From: Streptomyces hundungensis
GTDB taxonomy: Bacteria; Actinomycetota; Actinomycetes; Streptomycetales; Streptomycetaceae
Assembly: GCF_003627815.1 (NCBI RefSeq)
Contig: NZ_CP032698.1
Span: 5,766,001 to 5,830,000 of the forward strand
Length of the DNA stretch: 64,000 bases
Direction: 5' to 3'
Part shown: positions 1-8,638 of the stretch, piece by piece
Numbering within the stretch: position 1 is the stretch's first letter
How the letters are laid out: the number at the start of each line of letters is the position of its first letter
Made by a program: the position numbers and the translations under genes
The notes under the pieces: generated by a model
The model's input: only the letters and a program-made list of their open reading frames with translations
Databases searched by the model: none
What the model was told of the DNA's origin: nothing

Positions 1-1118
1 GCCGTCGTCGCCACCAGGACCGACTTGCACTTGCCGGTACGCGCGATGAACTTGCCCCAGCCGAGGAAGACCAGGACGACGCCGACGGCCAGCGGGATCA
101 GGTGCAGGCCCACGGCGTCCAGGGAGACGCCCCGCACGATGTTCAGATAGTTGATGAAGAACACCGGCAGGGACAGCAGGGCGAAGCCGCCCACGAACTG
201 GAGGATCGCGGCGGGCCGGAACACCTTGTCCTTGAACAGGGTGAGCGGCATCAGCGGGTCGGCCGCCTTCAGCTGCCGGGTCACGAAGCCGCCGGCCATC
301 AGCACGCCGCCGTAGAAGTAGGGCAGTACCGGGCCGGAGAACGAGTGGGACTCGCCGTACTCCTTGACCCCGAGCAGCAGCGCGCAGGTGGCGGCCGCGA
401 TGAGGACCGAGCCGAGGATGTCGACCTTCTGCCGGGTGCCCTTCACCGGGAGCCGCAGCGCCCACGCCACGCCCACCAGCGCGAGACCGGCGACCGGCAC
501 GTTGAACAGGAAGATCCAGCGCCAGGACAGGTTCTCGCTGAGCGGCCCGCCGATCATCGGCCCGGCGATGATGCCGGCCGCGATGAGCGCGCCGCCCGCG
601 TTGGAGCGCCCGGCCCGCGACTTGGGCGGGTACAGGGTGGCGATCACGATCAGGGTCATGCTCATCAGGCCGCCGCCGCCGAGCCCCTGGACCGCGCGGA
701 AGACGATGAGCTGGGTGAGGGAGCCCGCGGTCGCGCACAGCGCGGAACCGGCGAGGAAGGTGGCGAGCGCCGCGAGGTAGACCCGGCGCGGCCCGTAGCT
801 GTCGCTGAGCCGGCCGTACAGCGGCTGCGCGGCCGTCGCGGCCAGCAGATACGCGGTGATCAGCCAGGGGAAGCGGTCGATGCCGTGCGCGGGGTCGAGG
901 TCGCGCACGATGGGCAGGACGGCCGAGGAGATGATCGAACCGTCGAGCAGGGCCAGCGTCATGATGGCCATGGCGCAGGCGATGAACACCAGGACCTTGA
1001 CGTCGCTCATGCCGTACGGGTTCGGCTTCTTCTCCTTGGCCTCCTTGGCCTCCTTGAGGGCGGCCGGTTTCTCCGTCGCCGTGCCGCTGGCGGCTCCGGC
1101 GGTCACGTCGGTGCTCAC
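1..1118 (-). CDS. MFS drug exporter, DHA2 (14-TM) type, 3' end cut off
   Basis: Membrane antiporter expected to export the cluster product. The chain runs off the left edge after about 372 residues. A Lys/Glu/Ala-rich cytoplasmic start (about residues 1-35, ending KPNPYGM) precedes helix 1 (VLVFIACAMAIMTLALLDG). The loop after helix 2, PLYGRLSDSYGPRR, is the MFS motif A, and later helices fit the EmrB/QacA family. The GTG start at 1118 overlaps the TGA of the upstream glycosyltransferase (GTGA), so it is the last visible member of the 7786-to-1 operon and is probably translationally coupled. Family assignment is firm; substrate is inferred from context. Confidence 0.9.
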   Translation of the reverse strand, partial: MSTDVTAGAASGTATEKPAALKEAKEAKEKKPNPYGMSDVKVLVFIACAMAIMTLALLDGSIISSAVLPIVRDLDPAHGIDRFPWLITAYLLAATAAQPLYGRLSDSYGPRRVYLAALATFLAGSALCATAGSLTQLIVFRAVQGLGGGGLMSMTLIVIATLYPPKSRAGRSNAGGALIAAGIIAGPMIGGPLSENLSWRWIFLFNVPVAGLALVGVAWALRLPVKGTRQKVDILGSVLIAAATCALLLGVKEYGESHSFSGPVLPYFYGGVLMAGGFVTRQLKAADPLMPLTLFKDKVFRPAAILQFVGGFALLSLPVFFINYLNIVRGVSLDAVGLHLIPLAVGVVLVFLGWGKFIARTGKCKSVLVATT

Positions 1119-2284
1119 GCGAGTACCTCCTGGCGTGTCGTCAACTGTTCGAGCAGGGTGACCGTGTCGGCCGGGGTCGGCATGGCCTCGACCTCCGCCC
1201 GCAGGCGCCGCGCGCCCTCGCGGTAGCGGGGTTCGGTCAGCAACGCCGTTGTGGCGTAGGCGAGTTGGGCGTCGTCGTTCTGGAGCTCGGCGGTGTCCAG
1301 GCTGATGCCGGCGCCCGCTGCGGCGACCCGGTCGCCCGCGATGAACGTCTCGTCGAGCTGCGGCAGCACCAGCTGGGGGACGCCGAACGCGGCCGCGGCC
1401 AGCGTGGAGCCGGGCCCGCCGTGGTGGACGACGAGGTCGGCGCCCGCGAAGAGCAGGCCCGGTTCGGTGCGTTCGGTGTACGTCATGCCGTCGGGCAGCG
1501 CACCGATCGCGGGCCGGTGCCGGGGCGCCGCCGAGACGACCGCCTCCACACCGCCCGCCGCGGCCAGCGCGTCCAGGACGCGGCGCAGGAGCGGGGCGCC
1601 GTCGAGATCCAGGGTGTAGCCGCCGAGCGCCACCGCCACCCGGCGCCCCGGGGCGGACGTGTACGTCCAGGGCGTGCCGTCGCCGGTGTGCGGCTCGGGG
1701 CGGATCGGGCGGGCGGGCGGTGCTTCGGTGCTCGCCAGGGTCGGCGGCGCCGGGTCGAGCGTCAGATCGGGCTCGGGTACGGAGTCCAGACCGAGCCGCT
1801 CGCACAGCGGGCCCAGCCACATCCGGGTCTGGCCGAGCATGAACGCGCTGGTGGGGGCGGTGCCCCAGCGGTGCCAGACGCTCGGGACGCCCAGCACCTC
1901 GGCGATGACCGGGCCCGCGAACTCCATGTGGTCGCCGAGCACCAGGTCCGGCCGCCACTCGCGGGCCAGCTCCAGGTAGTCGTACAGGAAGTAGGGGGCG
2001 TGGTTGCGCCACATCTGGGCGGCGCCGTCGATCTGCTGGGCCGGCGGGCGGCCCACCACCTCCAGGGGGCGCAGGCCTTCGGGACGCCGGCCCCGGCGCA
2101 GGTCCTGGTAGTGGAAGGCCTCGCCGAACGTGGCGGTCGTAAGGCCCGCCGCCTCGGCGGGCCCGGTCACATCGGGCTGCCCGGCCACGAGCACGTCGTG
2201 GCCCGCGCCGGTGAGCGCCCGCACCAGGGGCAGCATGGGCAGGAAGTGCGTGTCGACGGGGGTGGCGATGATCAGTACGCGCAT
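1115..2284 (-). CDS. Glycosyltransferase (GT1 family, antibiotic type)
   Basis: Transfers a sugar from an NDP-sugar to the polyketide or to a growing sugar chain. It has 389 residues with the GT-B layout. The N-terminal Rossmann half begins MRVLIIATPVDTHFLPMLPL; a middle acceptor-side motif reads WHRWGTAPTSAF; the C-terminal nucleotide-sugar motif is HHGGPGSTLAAAAFGVPQL. The length and the VLxAGQPD segment match DesVII/UrdGT-like enzymes. Its ATG lies inside the end of the previous glycosyltransferase gene (13-base overlap), and its stop overlaps the exporter start. No P450-like helper gene, as used by activator-dependent GTs, is visible. Donor and acceptor cannot be read from sequence. Confidence 0.92.
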   Translation of the reverse strand: MRVLIIATPVDTHFLPMLPLVRALTGAGHDVLVAGQPDVTGPAEAAGLTTATFGEAFHYQDLRRGRRPEGLRPLEVVGRPPAQQIDGAAQMWRNHAPYFLYDYLELAREWRPDLVLGDHMEFAGPVIAEVLGVPSVWHRWGTAPTSAFMLGQTRMWLGPLCERLGLDSVPEPDLTLDPAPPTLASTEAPPARPIRPEPHTGDGTPWTYTSAPGRRVAVALGGYTLDLDGAPLLRRVLDALAAAGGVEAVVSAAPRHRPAIGALPDGMTYTERTEPGLLFAGADLVVHHGGPGSTLAAAAFGVPQLVLPQLDETFIAGDRVAAAGAGISLDTAELQNDDAQLAYATTALLTEPRYREGARRLRAEVEAMPTPADTVTLLEQLTTRQEVLA

Positions 2285-3438
2285 CGGAGGTTCTCCAGGT
2301 CACGGACGACGGCGGCGGGGCTCGGCATGGCGGCCATGGTCTCGGCGAGCACGGAAGCGCCCTTGGCGATCCGCTCGTCGGCGAGCAGGGTGCGCACCGC
2401 CTCGGCCACCTGGGCGGGGTCGTTCTGCGCCTCGGCCGTGCGCAGGGTGAGGCCCGCGTCCGCGGCGGCGAGCAGATCGCCGCCCTCGAACTGGTCGACC
2501 AGCTGCGGCATGATCAGCTGTGGGACGCCGAAACCGGCGACCGTGAGCAGGGTGTTGGCGCCGCCGTGGGTGACCACCGCGTCCGTCGTGTCGAGGAAGG
2601 CGTTGAGGGGGGTCGGCGCGATGACGCGCACATTGGACGGGATGGTGCCGAGCTCGTCGACGAACTCCTCCTGCACCGTCATCACCGCCTCGGTCTCCGG
2701 CAGGTCACCGAAGGCCTGGACGATGCCGCGGAACATCGGGAGCCCGCCCAGCGAGATGGTCTGGCGGCCCATGGTCACGCAGACCCGGGGCCTGTCGCCG
2801 CGCCGGCGCAGCCAGTCGGGCACCGCGCCGCTGCCGTTGAACGGGATGTGCCGGATGGGGGCGCCGACCGGCGCGCCCTCGACGAGGAGCTGCGGCGGGG
2901 CCGGGTCGAGCAGCAGATCGGGCTTGGGCAGACCGCCCTCGATGCCGAGCCGTTCACAGGTGCCCTGGAGCAGGTCCTCGGCGGTGGCCCGCATCAGATG
3001 GCTCATCGGGTCGACGCCCCAGCGGTGCGAGACCACCGGGATCCTGTGCACGCCGCCGATGAGGCAGGCGGCCCAGTCGAAGATCTCCGAGATGACCAGG
3101 TCCGGCTTGAACATCCGGGCGACTTCGAGGTACTTGGGCGCCATGTAGCGGGTGTGCAGGACCCACACCCGGGAGCCGATCATGGTCATCTTGGGGGTGA
3201 GCGGGCCGACGATCTCGATGGGCCGCTTGTTCGGCGGCAGCGGGGGGCTCAGCAGGTCCTTGCCGAAGAACTGCCGCCCCACGGAGACCGTGTTGAGTCC
3301 CGCGGAACGCGCCATCGGGATGATGTCGGGCTGTCCGGCGACCAGTACCTCGTGCCCGGCGCCGCGCAGCGCCCAGGCCAGCGGCACCATGCAGGTGAAG
3401 TGGGTGGACTCGGGGCTGCTCAGGATCAGTACACGCAT
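2272..3438 (-). CDS. Glycosyltransferase (GT1 family, antibiotic type)
   Basis: Second of two tandem GT1 enzymes, 388 residues from the ATG at 3438, which opens the family-typical MRVLILSSPESTHFTCMVPL. An in-frame ATG 69 bases upstream would add a Pro/Arg-rich tail unlike the family, so I prefer 3438. The acceptor-side motif is HRWGVDPMSH and the sugar-nucleotide motif THGGANTLLTVAGFGVPQL. It is most like the neighbour at 1115-2284, which suggests local duplication. The start overlaps the end of the NRPS gene by 13 bases, so NRPS and both GTs are tightly coupled in one transcript. Confidence 0.92.
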   Translation of the reverse strand: MRVLILSSPESTHFTCMVPLAWALRGAGHEVLVAGQPDIIPMARSAGLNTVSVGRQFFGKDLLSPPLPPNKRPIEIVGPLTPKMTMIGSRVWVLHTRYMAPKYLEVARMFKPDLVISEIFDWAACLIGGVHRIPVVSHRWGVDPMSHLMRATAEDLLQGTCERLGIEGGLPKPDLLLDPAPPQLLVEGAPVGAPIRHIPFNGSGAVPDWLRRRGDRPRVCVTMGRQTISLGGLPMFRGIVQAFGDLPETEAVMTVQEEFVDELGTIPSNVRVIAPTPLNAFLDTTDAVVTHGGANTLLTVAGFGVPQLIMPQLVDQFEGGDLLAAADAGLTLRTAEAQNDPAQVAEAVRTLLADERIAKGASVLAETMAAMPSPAAVVRDLENLRCAY

Positions 3439-6400
3439 GAGGCGTCCTTGGAGGTGAGGGAGGCGGCGGGGGCTTCGGCCCGGGCGCCGGGGCCGCGGCG
3501 CAGGCACTCGGCGTAGGCGGTCACCACCCGGTCGGCGATCTCGGCCGGTATCCGGTCGGTGCGTACCGAGGCGGTGATCAGGGCGCCGTCCGCGGTGGTG
3601 CGGACATCCAGCTCCAGCTCGGTGAACATGGTGGGTGCGCCGATGCGCGACAACTCGGCGGTGCAGTGGGCGAGTTCGAGGAGCGGGTCCGGGTCGTCCT
3701 GCATCAGGAAGCTGGGCATCGGGCGCAGCGACTCGCCGCCGCCGGTCAGCACCACGGTGCGCGAGAGGCGGGCGCCGCCGGTCTCCTGGGCGGCCAGCGC
3801 CTCGTCGACATGGGTGACCGCCTGTTCGAGCAGTCCCGAGCCGTCGTCCTTGTGCGGCGGCCAGAAGCGCAGGAACAGCAGATCGACCCGGCAGGTGACG
3901 GCGCCGGCGAGCACCTCACTGCCCCGCCGCGCCACCGGGACCTTCACCGCGATGTCCGCCTGTCCCGTCAACTCCCTGAGCACCAGGCCGAATTGGGCGG
4001 CGAGCAGGGCGAAGCGGGTGGTGCCGAGGGCGCGGGCCCGCTCGTCCCAGCGGACCAGTTCGGCCCGGGTCACGGTCCCTGTAGGGGAGTAGCCGGGTCC
4101 GGCGTTGACGTCGTTGTCGGCGCGGCCCGGCAGCTCCAGGGGCTCCTGGAGTTCCAGCTGGTCCTCCCAGTACTCGGCCTGCGCCGCAAGATCCACCCGG
4201 GAGATCGCCCGGCGGTGGTCGGCGGACACCTCGGCGAGGGTCGGCGCCGGCGCCGCGAAGGCGGGGGCGCGGCCCGCGAGCCGGGCGGCGTAGGCCAGCG
4301 ACAGATCGCGGGCGAGCACCGTCTCGGACGCCCCGTCGAAGGCGACATGGTGGGCGACCAGGCCGAACAGGGTGCGCCCGGTGTCCTTCGCGCGTACGGC
4401 GGCGCACCGCCACACCCGTGCCTCGCGGACGGCGAGCGGGGTGAACGCCGCCGCCAGCCAGGCGGTGGCCGCGGCCCCCTCGTCCGCGGCGTCCGGCAGC
4501 CGGATCACCTCGGCCTCGGCGGGCCGCTCCGGCACCACCGCGTACCCGATCTCGTTGTTACGGATCAAGTACCGCGCGTGCAGGGCCTGATGGCGCCGGT
4601 GGACGTCGCCGACGGCGGCCGTGAGGGCCTCCAGGTCGACCGGACCCCCGAGCCACCAGGTCATCCGGCACAGCCCGCCGAGTCCGTCCTTGTCGTGGGC
4701 GGCGGCGAACAGGAACCCGGACTGCTCGGGCGGCAGCAGGATCTCGCCGGGCGCGAGCCCCGGTACGGGTGCGTCGGCGGCCCGGGCGGAGCGGTCGGTG
4801 GCGTCCAGCCAGGCGGCGAGCCGGCGCACGCTCGGGGTGCGGAAGATCTGCGAGGGCTGGACGGCCGCGCCGAGCACCGCGTCCAGGTGCTGGCACAGGC
4901 GGGCCGCCTCCAGGGAGCTGCCGCCGAGCTCGAAGAACGACACATCGCCCGGCACCCGGTCCAGGTCGAGCACCGAGGCGAACCCGTCGGCGACGAGCGC
5001 CGCCGTGCCCTCGAACGCTTCCTGCGCCGTCTCGGGCCGGTCGTGGGCCGGGCGGACCCTGGCGGCCAGCGCACGCCGGTCGACCTTGCCGTTCGCCAAC
5101 TGCGGGAACTCGTCCAGGAGATGGACGCGCCGGGGCACCAGATACTCGGGAAGGAGGGTGACGAGCCGCTCGCGCAGCGCCTCGGGCCCCGTGCCGCCCT
5201 CGCCGCGCGTGTAGAACAGGGCGAGCCCGTGGTAGGAGCCGTCGGGCTTGGGCATCGGCACGACCGCGGCGCCGGTCACCGTCGCCACCCGCTCCACGGC
5301 GCGCTCCACCTCGGCGGGCTCGATCCGATGGCCCCGGACCTTGATCTGGCGGTCGCCGCGGCCGGTGTAGTGGAAGACGCCCGACGCCGAACGGTGGCCC
5401 AAGTCGCCCGTGCGGTACAGGCGTTGGGCCCGCCCGTCGATCTCCACCGTGACGAAGGCCTCCGCGGTGAGCGCGGGGTCGCCGAGGTAGCCGCGGGCCA
5501 GGCCCGGGCCGCCCAGGCACAGCTCCCCGCTCTCGCCCGGGGCGCACACCCGGGTGCCGTCCAGGACGTACACATCGGTGTGCGCGAGCGCGCGGCCGAG
5601 CGGGATGCCCGCCGGGTCGTCGCAGTCCTCGGGGCGCACCGGGTGCCCGGTGACGACCGCCCCGCACTCCACGGGCCCGTACACGTTCAGGAGCCGGATG
5701 CCGGGGTGTTCGGCGAGGAAGGCGCGCACCCGCGTCGGGGCGGCCCGCTCGCCGCCGATGGACAGCCACTTCATCCCCGCGAAGGCCCCCACGTCGGTGG
5801 TGACCAGCATGTTGAAGAGCTGTGTCGTCATGAACGCCGCGTTCACGCCCTCCTCGGCTATCAGCGCGCGCAGGGTGCGCGGCACCAGCACCGTCTCGTC
5901 GAGGAGCACGGTCCGGCCGCCGGTCAGGAGCATGCTCCAGCAGTCGAGGGCGAAGCCGTCCCAGGTCGGCGGGGCGGTCTGCGGCATCACGGTGCCGGGG
6001 CCGAGCTCGGCGTAGAAGTCGTCGCCGTCGAAGAGGCGCACCACGTTCTCGTGGCGGGACACCACGCCCTTGGGGGTGCCGGTGGAGCCGGAGGTGAAGA
6101 ACACCGAGCAGGCGTCCGAGCCGTCCACCGCGACCGGCGCCGGCCTCAGACCGCGCGCCGCGGTGACGGTCAGCTCCTCGGCGGGCGGCGCCCACACGGG
6201 CACCGGCCAGTCGCCCTCCCCGCCGGTCACCAGGAGCGGCGCTTCGAGCTGAGCGATCACCGCCTCGAGCCGGTCGACGGGCCACCGGGCGTCCAGGAAC
6301 GAATAGGCGGCCCCGCACTTGAACAGCGCGAGCAGCACCGCGATCAGCGGGGTGCCGCGCTCCATGAGCACCGGCACCAGGTGCCCCGGGCGCACACCGC

Positions 6401-6587
6401 GGGCCTGGAGCAGCGCCGCGTACCCGTCGGATGCGGCGTCGAGCTCGCGGTAGGAGACGCCCGCCCCGCGGTGGGAGACGGCGATCGCCTCGGGGAAGCG
6501 GCGGGCCGCGTCCTGGAACAGGCCGTGCATCGTGGCGCCCCGCACGAAGGCGCGCGTCGCCGTCGTGGGCTCAAGGAGTACGGTCAT
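3426..6587 (-). CDS. NRPS, adenylation - carrier - condensation (A-PCP-C)
   Basis: A 1053-residue single-module NRPS with an unusual domain order. The A domain (about 20-510) shows the P-loop-like FFTSGSTGTPKGV, the A4 stretch PPTWDGFALDC with the Asp that normally binds an alpha-amino group, YRTGDLG, GRGDRQIKVRGHRIEP and the catalytic-Lys motif NGKVDRR. The PCP (about 525-600) carries FFELGGSSLEAARL; the first Ser after GG is the phosphopantetheine site. The C domain (about 620-1040) keeps an intact HHxxxDG motif, HHVAFDG, near residue 745. There is no epimerase or thioesterase. Sitting between glycosyltransferases, it may load an amino acid and use the C-terminal C domain to pass it to an amine or hydroxyl on the glycoside. 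That role is inference, and I do not assign the amino acid. Confidence 0.93.
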   Translation of the reverse strand: MTVLLEPTTATRAFVRGATMHGLFQDAARRFPEAIAVSHRGAGVSYRELDAASDGYAALLQARGVRPGHLVPVLMERGTPLIAVLLALFKCGAAYSFLDARWPVDRLEAVIAQLEAPLLVTGGEGDWPVPVWAPPAEELTVTAARGLRPAPVAVDGSDACSVFFTSGSTGTPKGVVSRHENVVRLFDGDDFYAELGPGTVMPQTAPPTWDGFALDCWSMLLTGGRTVLLDETVLVPRTLRALIAEEGVNAAFMTTQLFNMLVTTDVGAFAGMKWLSIGGERAAPTRVRAFLAEHPGIRLLNVYGPVECGAVVTGHPVRPEDCDDPAGIPLGRALAHTDVYVLDGTRVCAPGESGELCLGGPGLARGYLGDPALTAEAFVTVEIDGRAQRLYRTGDLGHRSASGVFHYTGRGDRQIKVRGHRIEPAEVERAVERVATVTGAAVVPMPKPDGSYHGLALFYTRGEGGTGPEALRERLVTLLPEYLVPRRVHLLDEFPQLANGKVDRRALAARVRPAHDRPETAQEAFEGTAALVADGFASVLDLDRVPGDVSFFELGGSSLEAARLCQHLDAVLGAAVQPSQIFRTPSVRRLAAWLDATDRSARAADAPVPGLAPGEILLPPEQSGFLFAAAHDKDGLGGLCRMTWWLGGPVDLEALTAAVGDVHRRHQALHARYLIRNNEIGYAVVPERPAEAEVIRLPDAADEGAAATAWLAAAFTPLAVREARVWRCAAVRAKDTGRTLFGLVAHHVAFDGASETVLARDLSLAYAARLAGRAPAFAAPAPTLAEVSADHRRAISRVDLAAQAEYWEDQLELQEPLELPGRADNDVNAGPGYSPTGTVTRAELVRWDERARALGTTRFALLAAQFGLVLRELTGQADIAVKVPVARRGSEVLAGAVTCRVDLLFLRFWPPHKDDGSGLLEQAVTHVDEALAAQETGGARLSRTVVLTGGGESLRPMPSFLMQDDPDPLLELAHCTAELSRIGAPTMFTELELDVRTTADGALITASVRTDRIPAEIADRVVTAYAECLRRGPGARAEAPAASLTSKDASCVY

Positions 6588-7786
6588 CGTCTTCCTCTCT
6601 CCTCAGGTGTGGGTACGTCGGTGCGACCGGCTCTCACGCACTCCTCCAGGAAGCCCACGAGCCGGTCGGGGGTGGGCATCCGGTCGGTCTCCGCGCGCAG
6701 CGCCCGGGACCGCTCGCGGTAGGAGGGCCGGGTCAACAGGTCCTGGACGGCCGTGCCGACCGCGCCCTCCTCGGCGTCGGCGGGCAGCGCGGTGCCCGCA
6801 CCGGACGCGCGCACCAGATCCGACCAGTGCTCCTGGAAGGCGTTGCGCGGCAATAGCAGCTGGGGAAGGCCGTGGGTGACGGCGATGAGACCGCTGCCGA
6901 CGCCGCCGTGGTGGACGAGCGCGTCGCAGTGCGCGAGCAGCACGTCCAGCGGGAAGGACTCCACCATCCGTACGCCGTCCGGGAGTTGGCCGGTGTTCGC
7001 GGCCTGCTCGGGGGTGACGGCGAGCACGACGTCGGTGTCGAGGGCGAGCAGTGAGCGGATCACGTGGTCGCGCACCTCGTCCAGGGCGGAGGTGGTCACC
7101 CCGCCGGTGACACACACCAGCGGCCGGCCCGAGGGGCGCTCCGAGCGCAGCCATCCGGGCAGTGCGGCCGGGCCGGCGAAGGGGACGTAACGCATGTCGG
7201 CGCGGCGCACCCCGTGCGGCGGGCGCAGTCCCGGCGGGCAGGGGTCGATCCACACCGAGGGGCCCACCACGGGCTCGACGCCGAAGCGTTCGAAGAGCCG
7301 GGCGTAGGAGGGGCGCAGATCCGCCTCGCTCTCGCAGTGCACGCCCAGCGAGACGCCCCAGGTGTGTCCGACGGCCGGGACCTTCACGGCGGCGGCGGCC
7401 ACCAGGCCCGCGGCGGCGGCGGTGTCGTGCACCACGATGTCCGGACGCCAGAAGCGGGCGAAGTCGACGAGGTCGTCGGTGAGGGTGTCCGCGACGGCGA
7501 TCATCTTCTCGATGAGCGCCTCGCTCAGATCGGCGTCCAGGACGGTCGCGGAGGCGTCCGCAGCCTTCAACCGGCCGGGTCCCAGGCCCAGTTGGCGGGC
7601 GGCGACCGCGCCGGCCGCCGCCTCGTCGCCGACGGGCACGGCCACCAGACCGGCCCGGGTCACGGGCGCCACGCACTGGGGTCGCACCGCCACCCGTACC
7701 TCGTGGCCCGCAAGGCGGCAGGCCCAGGCGAGCGGGATGATCCAGGGGACATGGGCCGGGCCGTGCCCCACGAACAACACGCGCAT
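6584..7786 (-). CDS. Glycosyltransferase (GT1 family)
   Basis: First gene of the GT-NRPS-GT-GT-MFS operon, 400 residues. It begins MRVLFVGHGPAHVPWIIPL, has the middle motif GHTWGVSLG, and the C-terminal donor-binding motif HHGGVGSGLIAVTHGLPQL. It is more divergent from the 1.1-3.4 kb pair than they are from each other, so it probably uses another sugar or acceptor position. The ribosome site GAGGCAACTGA directly precedes the ATG. The stop overlaps the NRPS ATG in an ATGA junction. A SARP-type promoter box lies 41 nt upstream. Confidence 0.91.
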   Translation of the reverse strand: MRVLFVGHGPAHVPWIIPLAWACRLAGHEVRVAVRPQCVAPVTRAGLVAVPVGDEAAAGAVAARQLGLGPGRLKAADASATVLDADLSEALIEKMIAVADTLTDDLVDFARFWRPDIVVHDTAAAAGLVAAAAVKVPAVGHTWGVSLGVHCESEADLRPSYARLFERFGVEPVVGPSVWIDPCPPGLRPPHGVRRADMRYVPFAGPAALPGWLRSERPSGRPLVCVTGGVTTSALDEVRDHVIRSLLALDTDVVLAVTPEQAANTGQLPDGVRMVESFPLDVLLAHCDALVHHGGVGSGLIAVTHGLPQLLLPRNAFQEHWSDLVRASGAGTALPADAEEGAVGTAVQDLLTRPSYRERSRALRAETDRMPTPDRLVGFLEECVRAGRTDVPTPEERGRR

Positions 7787-7827
7787 TCAGTTGCCTCACT
7801 CCATCGCGTACGGTCAGTGGCAGGGCA

Positions 7828-7859
7828 AGGGTGGGGGCACCCGCTCGAATGCGACTCGT
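7828..7859 (-). promoter_or_regulatory. SARP-type promoter of the GT/NRPS/MFS operon
   Basis: Reading the minus strand: heptamer ACGAGTC, 4 bp, heptamer TCGAGCG, 8 bp, then the -10-like hexamer CACCCT. The 11-bp heptamer period and the 8-bp gap are the known SARP layout (ActII-ORF4, DnrI). The hexamer ends 41 nt before the ATG at 7786. The same 32-bp plan recurs in front of the other operons. Confidence 0.7.
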
Positions 7860-7876
7860 GTCCGCTACGAACACGA

Positions 7877-7909
7877 AAGTGCCCGCAGGGGGAGTCCCTG
7901 CGGGCACTT
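7877..7909 (-). terminator. Hairpin terminator of the GT/ABC operon
   Basis: Perfect 14-bp inverted repeat AAGTGCCCGCAGGG / CCCTGCGGGCACTT around a 5-base loop. It lies 15 bp after the ABC permease stop and upstream of the next promoter, so it separates two minus-strand operons. Confidence 0.8.
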
Positions 7910-7924
7910 CGGACGCGGTACGGG

Positions 7925-8638
7925 TCAGGCGCGACGGCCGCCCCTGCGGTAGGCGAAGGCGGCGAAGGCCGCGAGCAGCGCCGTCCACAGGGCGAGCACG
8001 CCGAGGCCGGTGCCGCTCGGCGCGGAGTTGGCGGCCGCGTCCCACGACAGCTGGGCGTAGCGGTAGACCGGGGTCTCCCGCGACAGCGGCTGCAACCAGC
8101 TCGGCAGCGTGTCGGTCGGCATCATCAGGCCGCCGAGCAGCGTCAGCGTCAGATACGAGACGGTGCCGGCGATCTGCGCGAGCTGCGCCTTGAAGAGGTA
8201 GCCGATGCCGATGCCGAGCATCGCGAGCGGGGCGATGCCGACCCAGAGCAGCAGGAAGATCTCCAGCCAGGTTCCGGCCGAGAGCTCCACACCCCGGTAG
8301 AACTTGCCGATCAGGCCGATGACGACGATCGGCAGGATGCCGAGGCAGGTGGCGACGGCGCCGCGGGCGATGACGACCTGCACCGGTGAGAGCGGGGTGA
8401 GCCGCAACTGGCGCAGCCAGCCGAGCGAGCGGTCCTCGGCGATGCCGGTGCCGTTGGTGATGACCACGCCGAGCGCGCCGAAGGCCGCCGCGCCGACCAT
8501 CGCCCGCACCAGGGACTCCTGGTCGGGGCCGCCGCCCGCGAGGGTGACGTACAGGCCGACCGGCATGATGAGGCTCATCATGAGGTAGCCGCCGTTGCGG
8601 ACGAGCCGCAGGATTTCGAGGCGGATGTAACCGAGCAT
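7925..8638 (-). CDS. ABC-2 type transporter permease
   Basis: Membrane half of a drug-efflux ABC transporter, 237 residues with about six hydrophobic helices (for example MMSLIMPVGLYVTLAGG and LTLTLLGGLMMPTDTLP, typical of ABC-2/DrrB-like permeases). Its ATG overlaps the stop of the ATPase gene (TGATG), so the two are made together. Likely role: self-resistance by export of the glycosylated polyketide, parallel to the MFS exporter at the left edge. A strong hairpin follows the stop. Confidence 0.92.
   Translation of the reverse strand: MLGYIRLEILRLVRNGGYLMMSLIMPVGLYVTLAGGGPDQESLVRAMVGAAAFGALGVVITNGTGIAEDRSLGWLRQLRLTPLSPVQVVIARGAVATCLGILPIVVIGLIGKFYRGVELSAGTWLEIFLLLWVGIAPLAMLGIGIGYLFKAQLAQIAGTVSYLTLTLLGGLMMPTDTLPSWLQPLSRETPVYRYAQLSWDAAANSAPSGTGLGVLALWTALLAAFAAFAYRRGGRRA

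Noticed and set aside
3666..6722. Very long open frame on the plus strand opposite the NRPS, and similar long antisense frames opposite most genes
   Set aside because: High GC in third positions removes stops from opposite frames; the translations are Gly/Arg/His/Pro-rich, have no motifs and lack ribosome sites, whereas the minus-strand NRPS has all its domain motifs.
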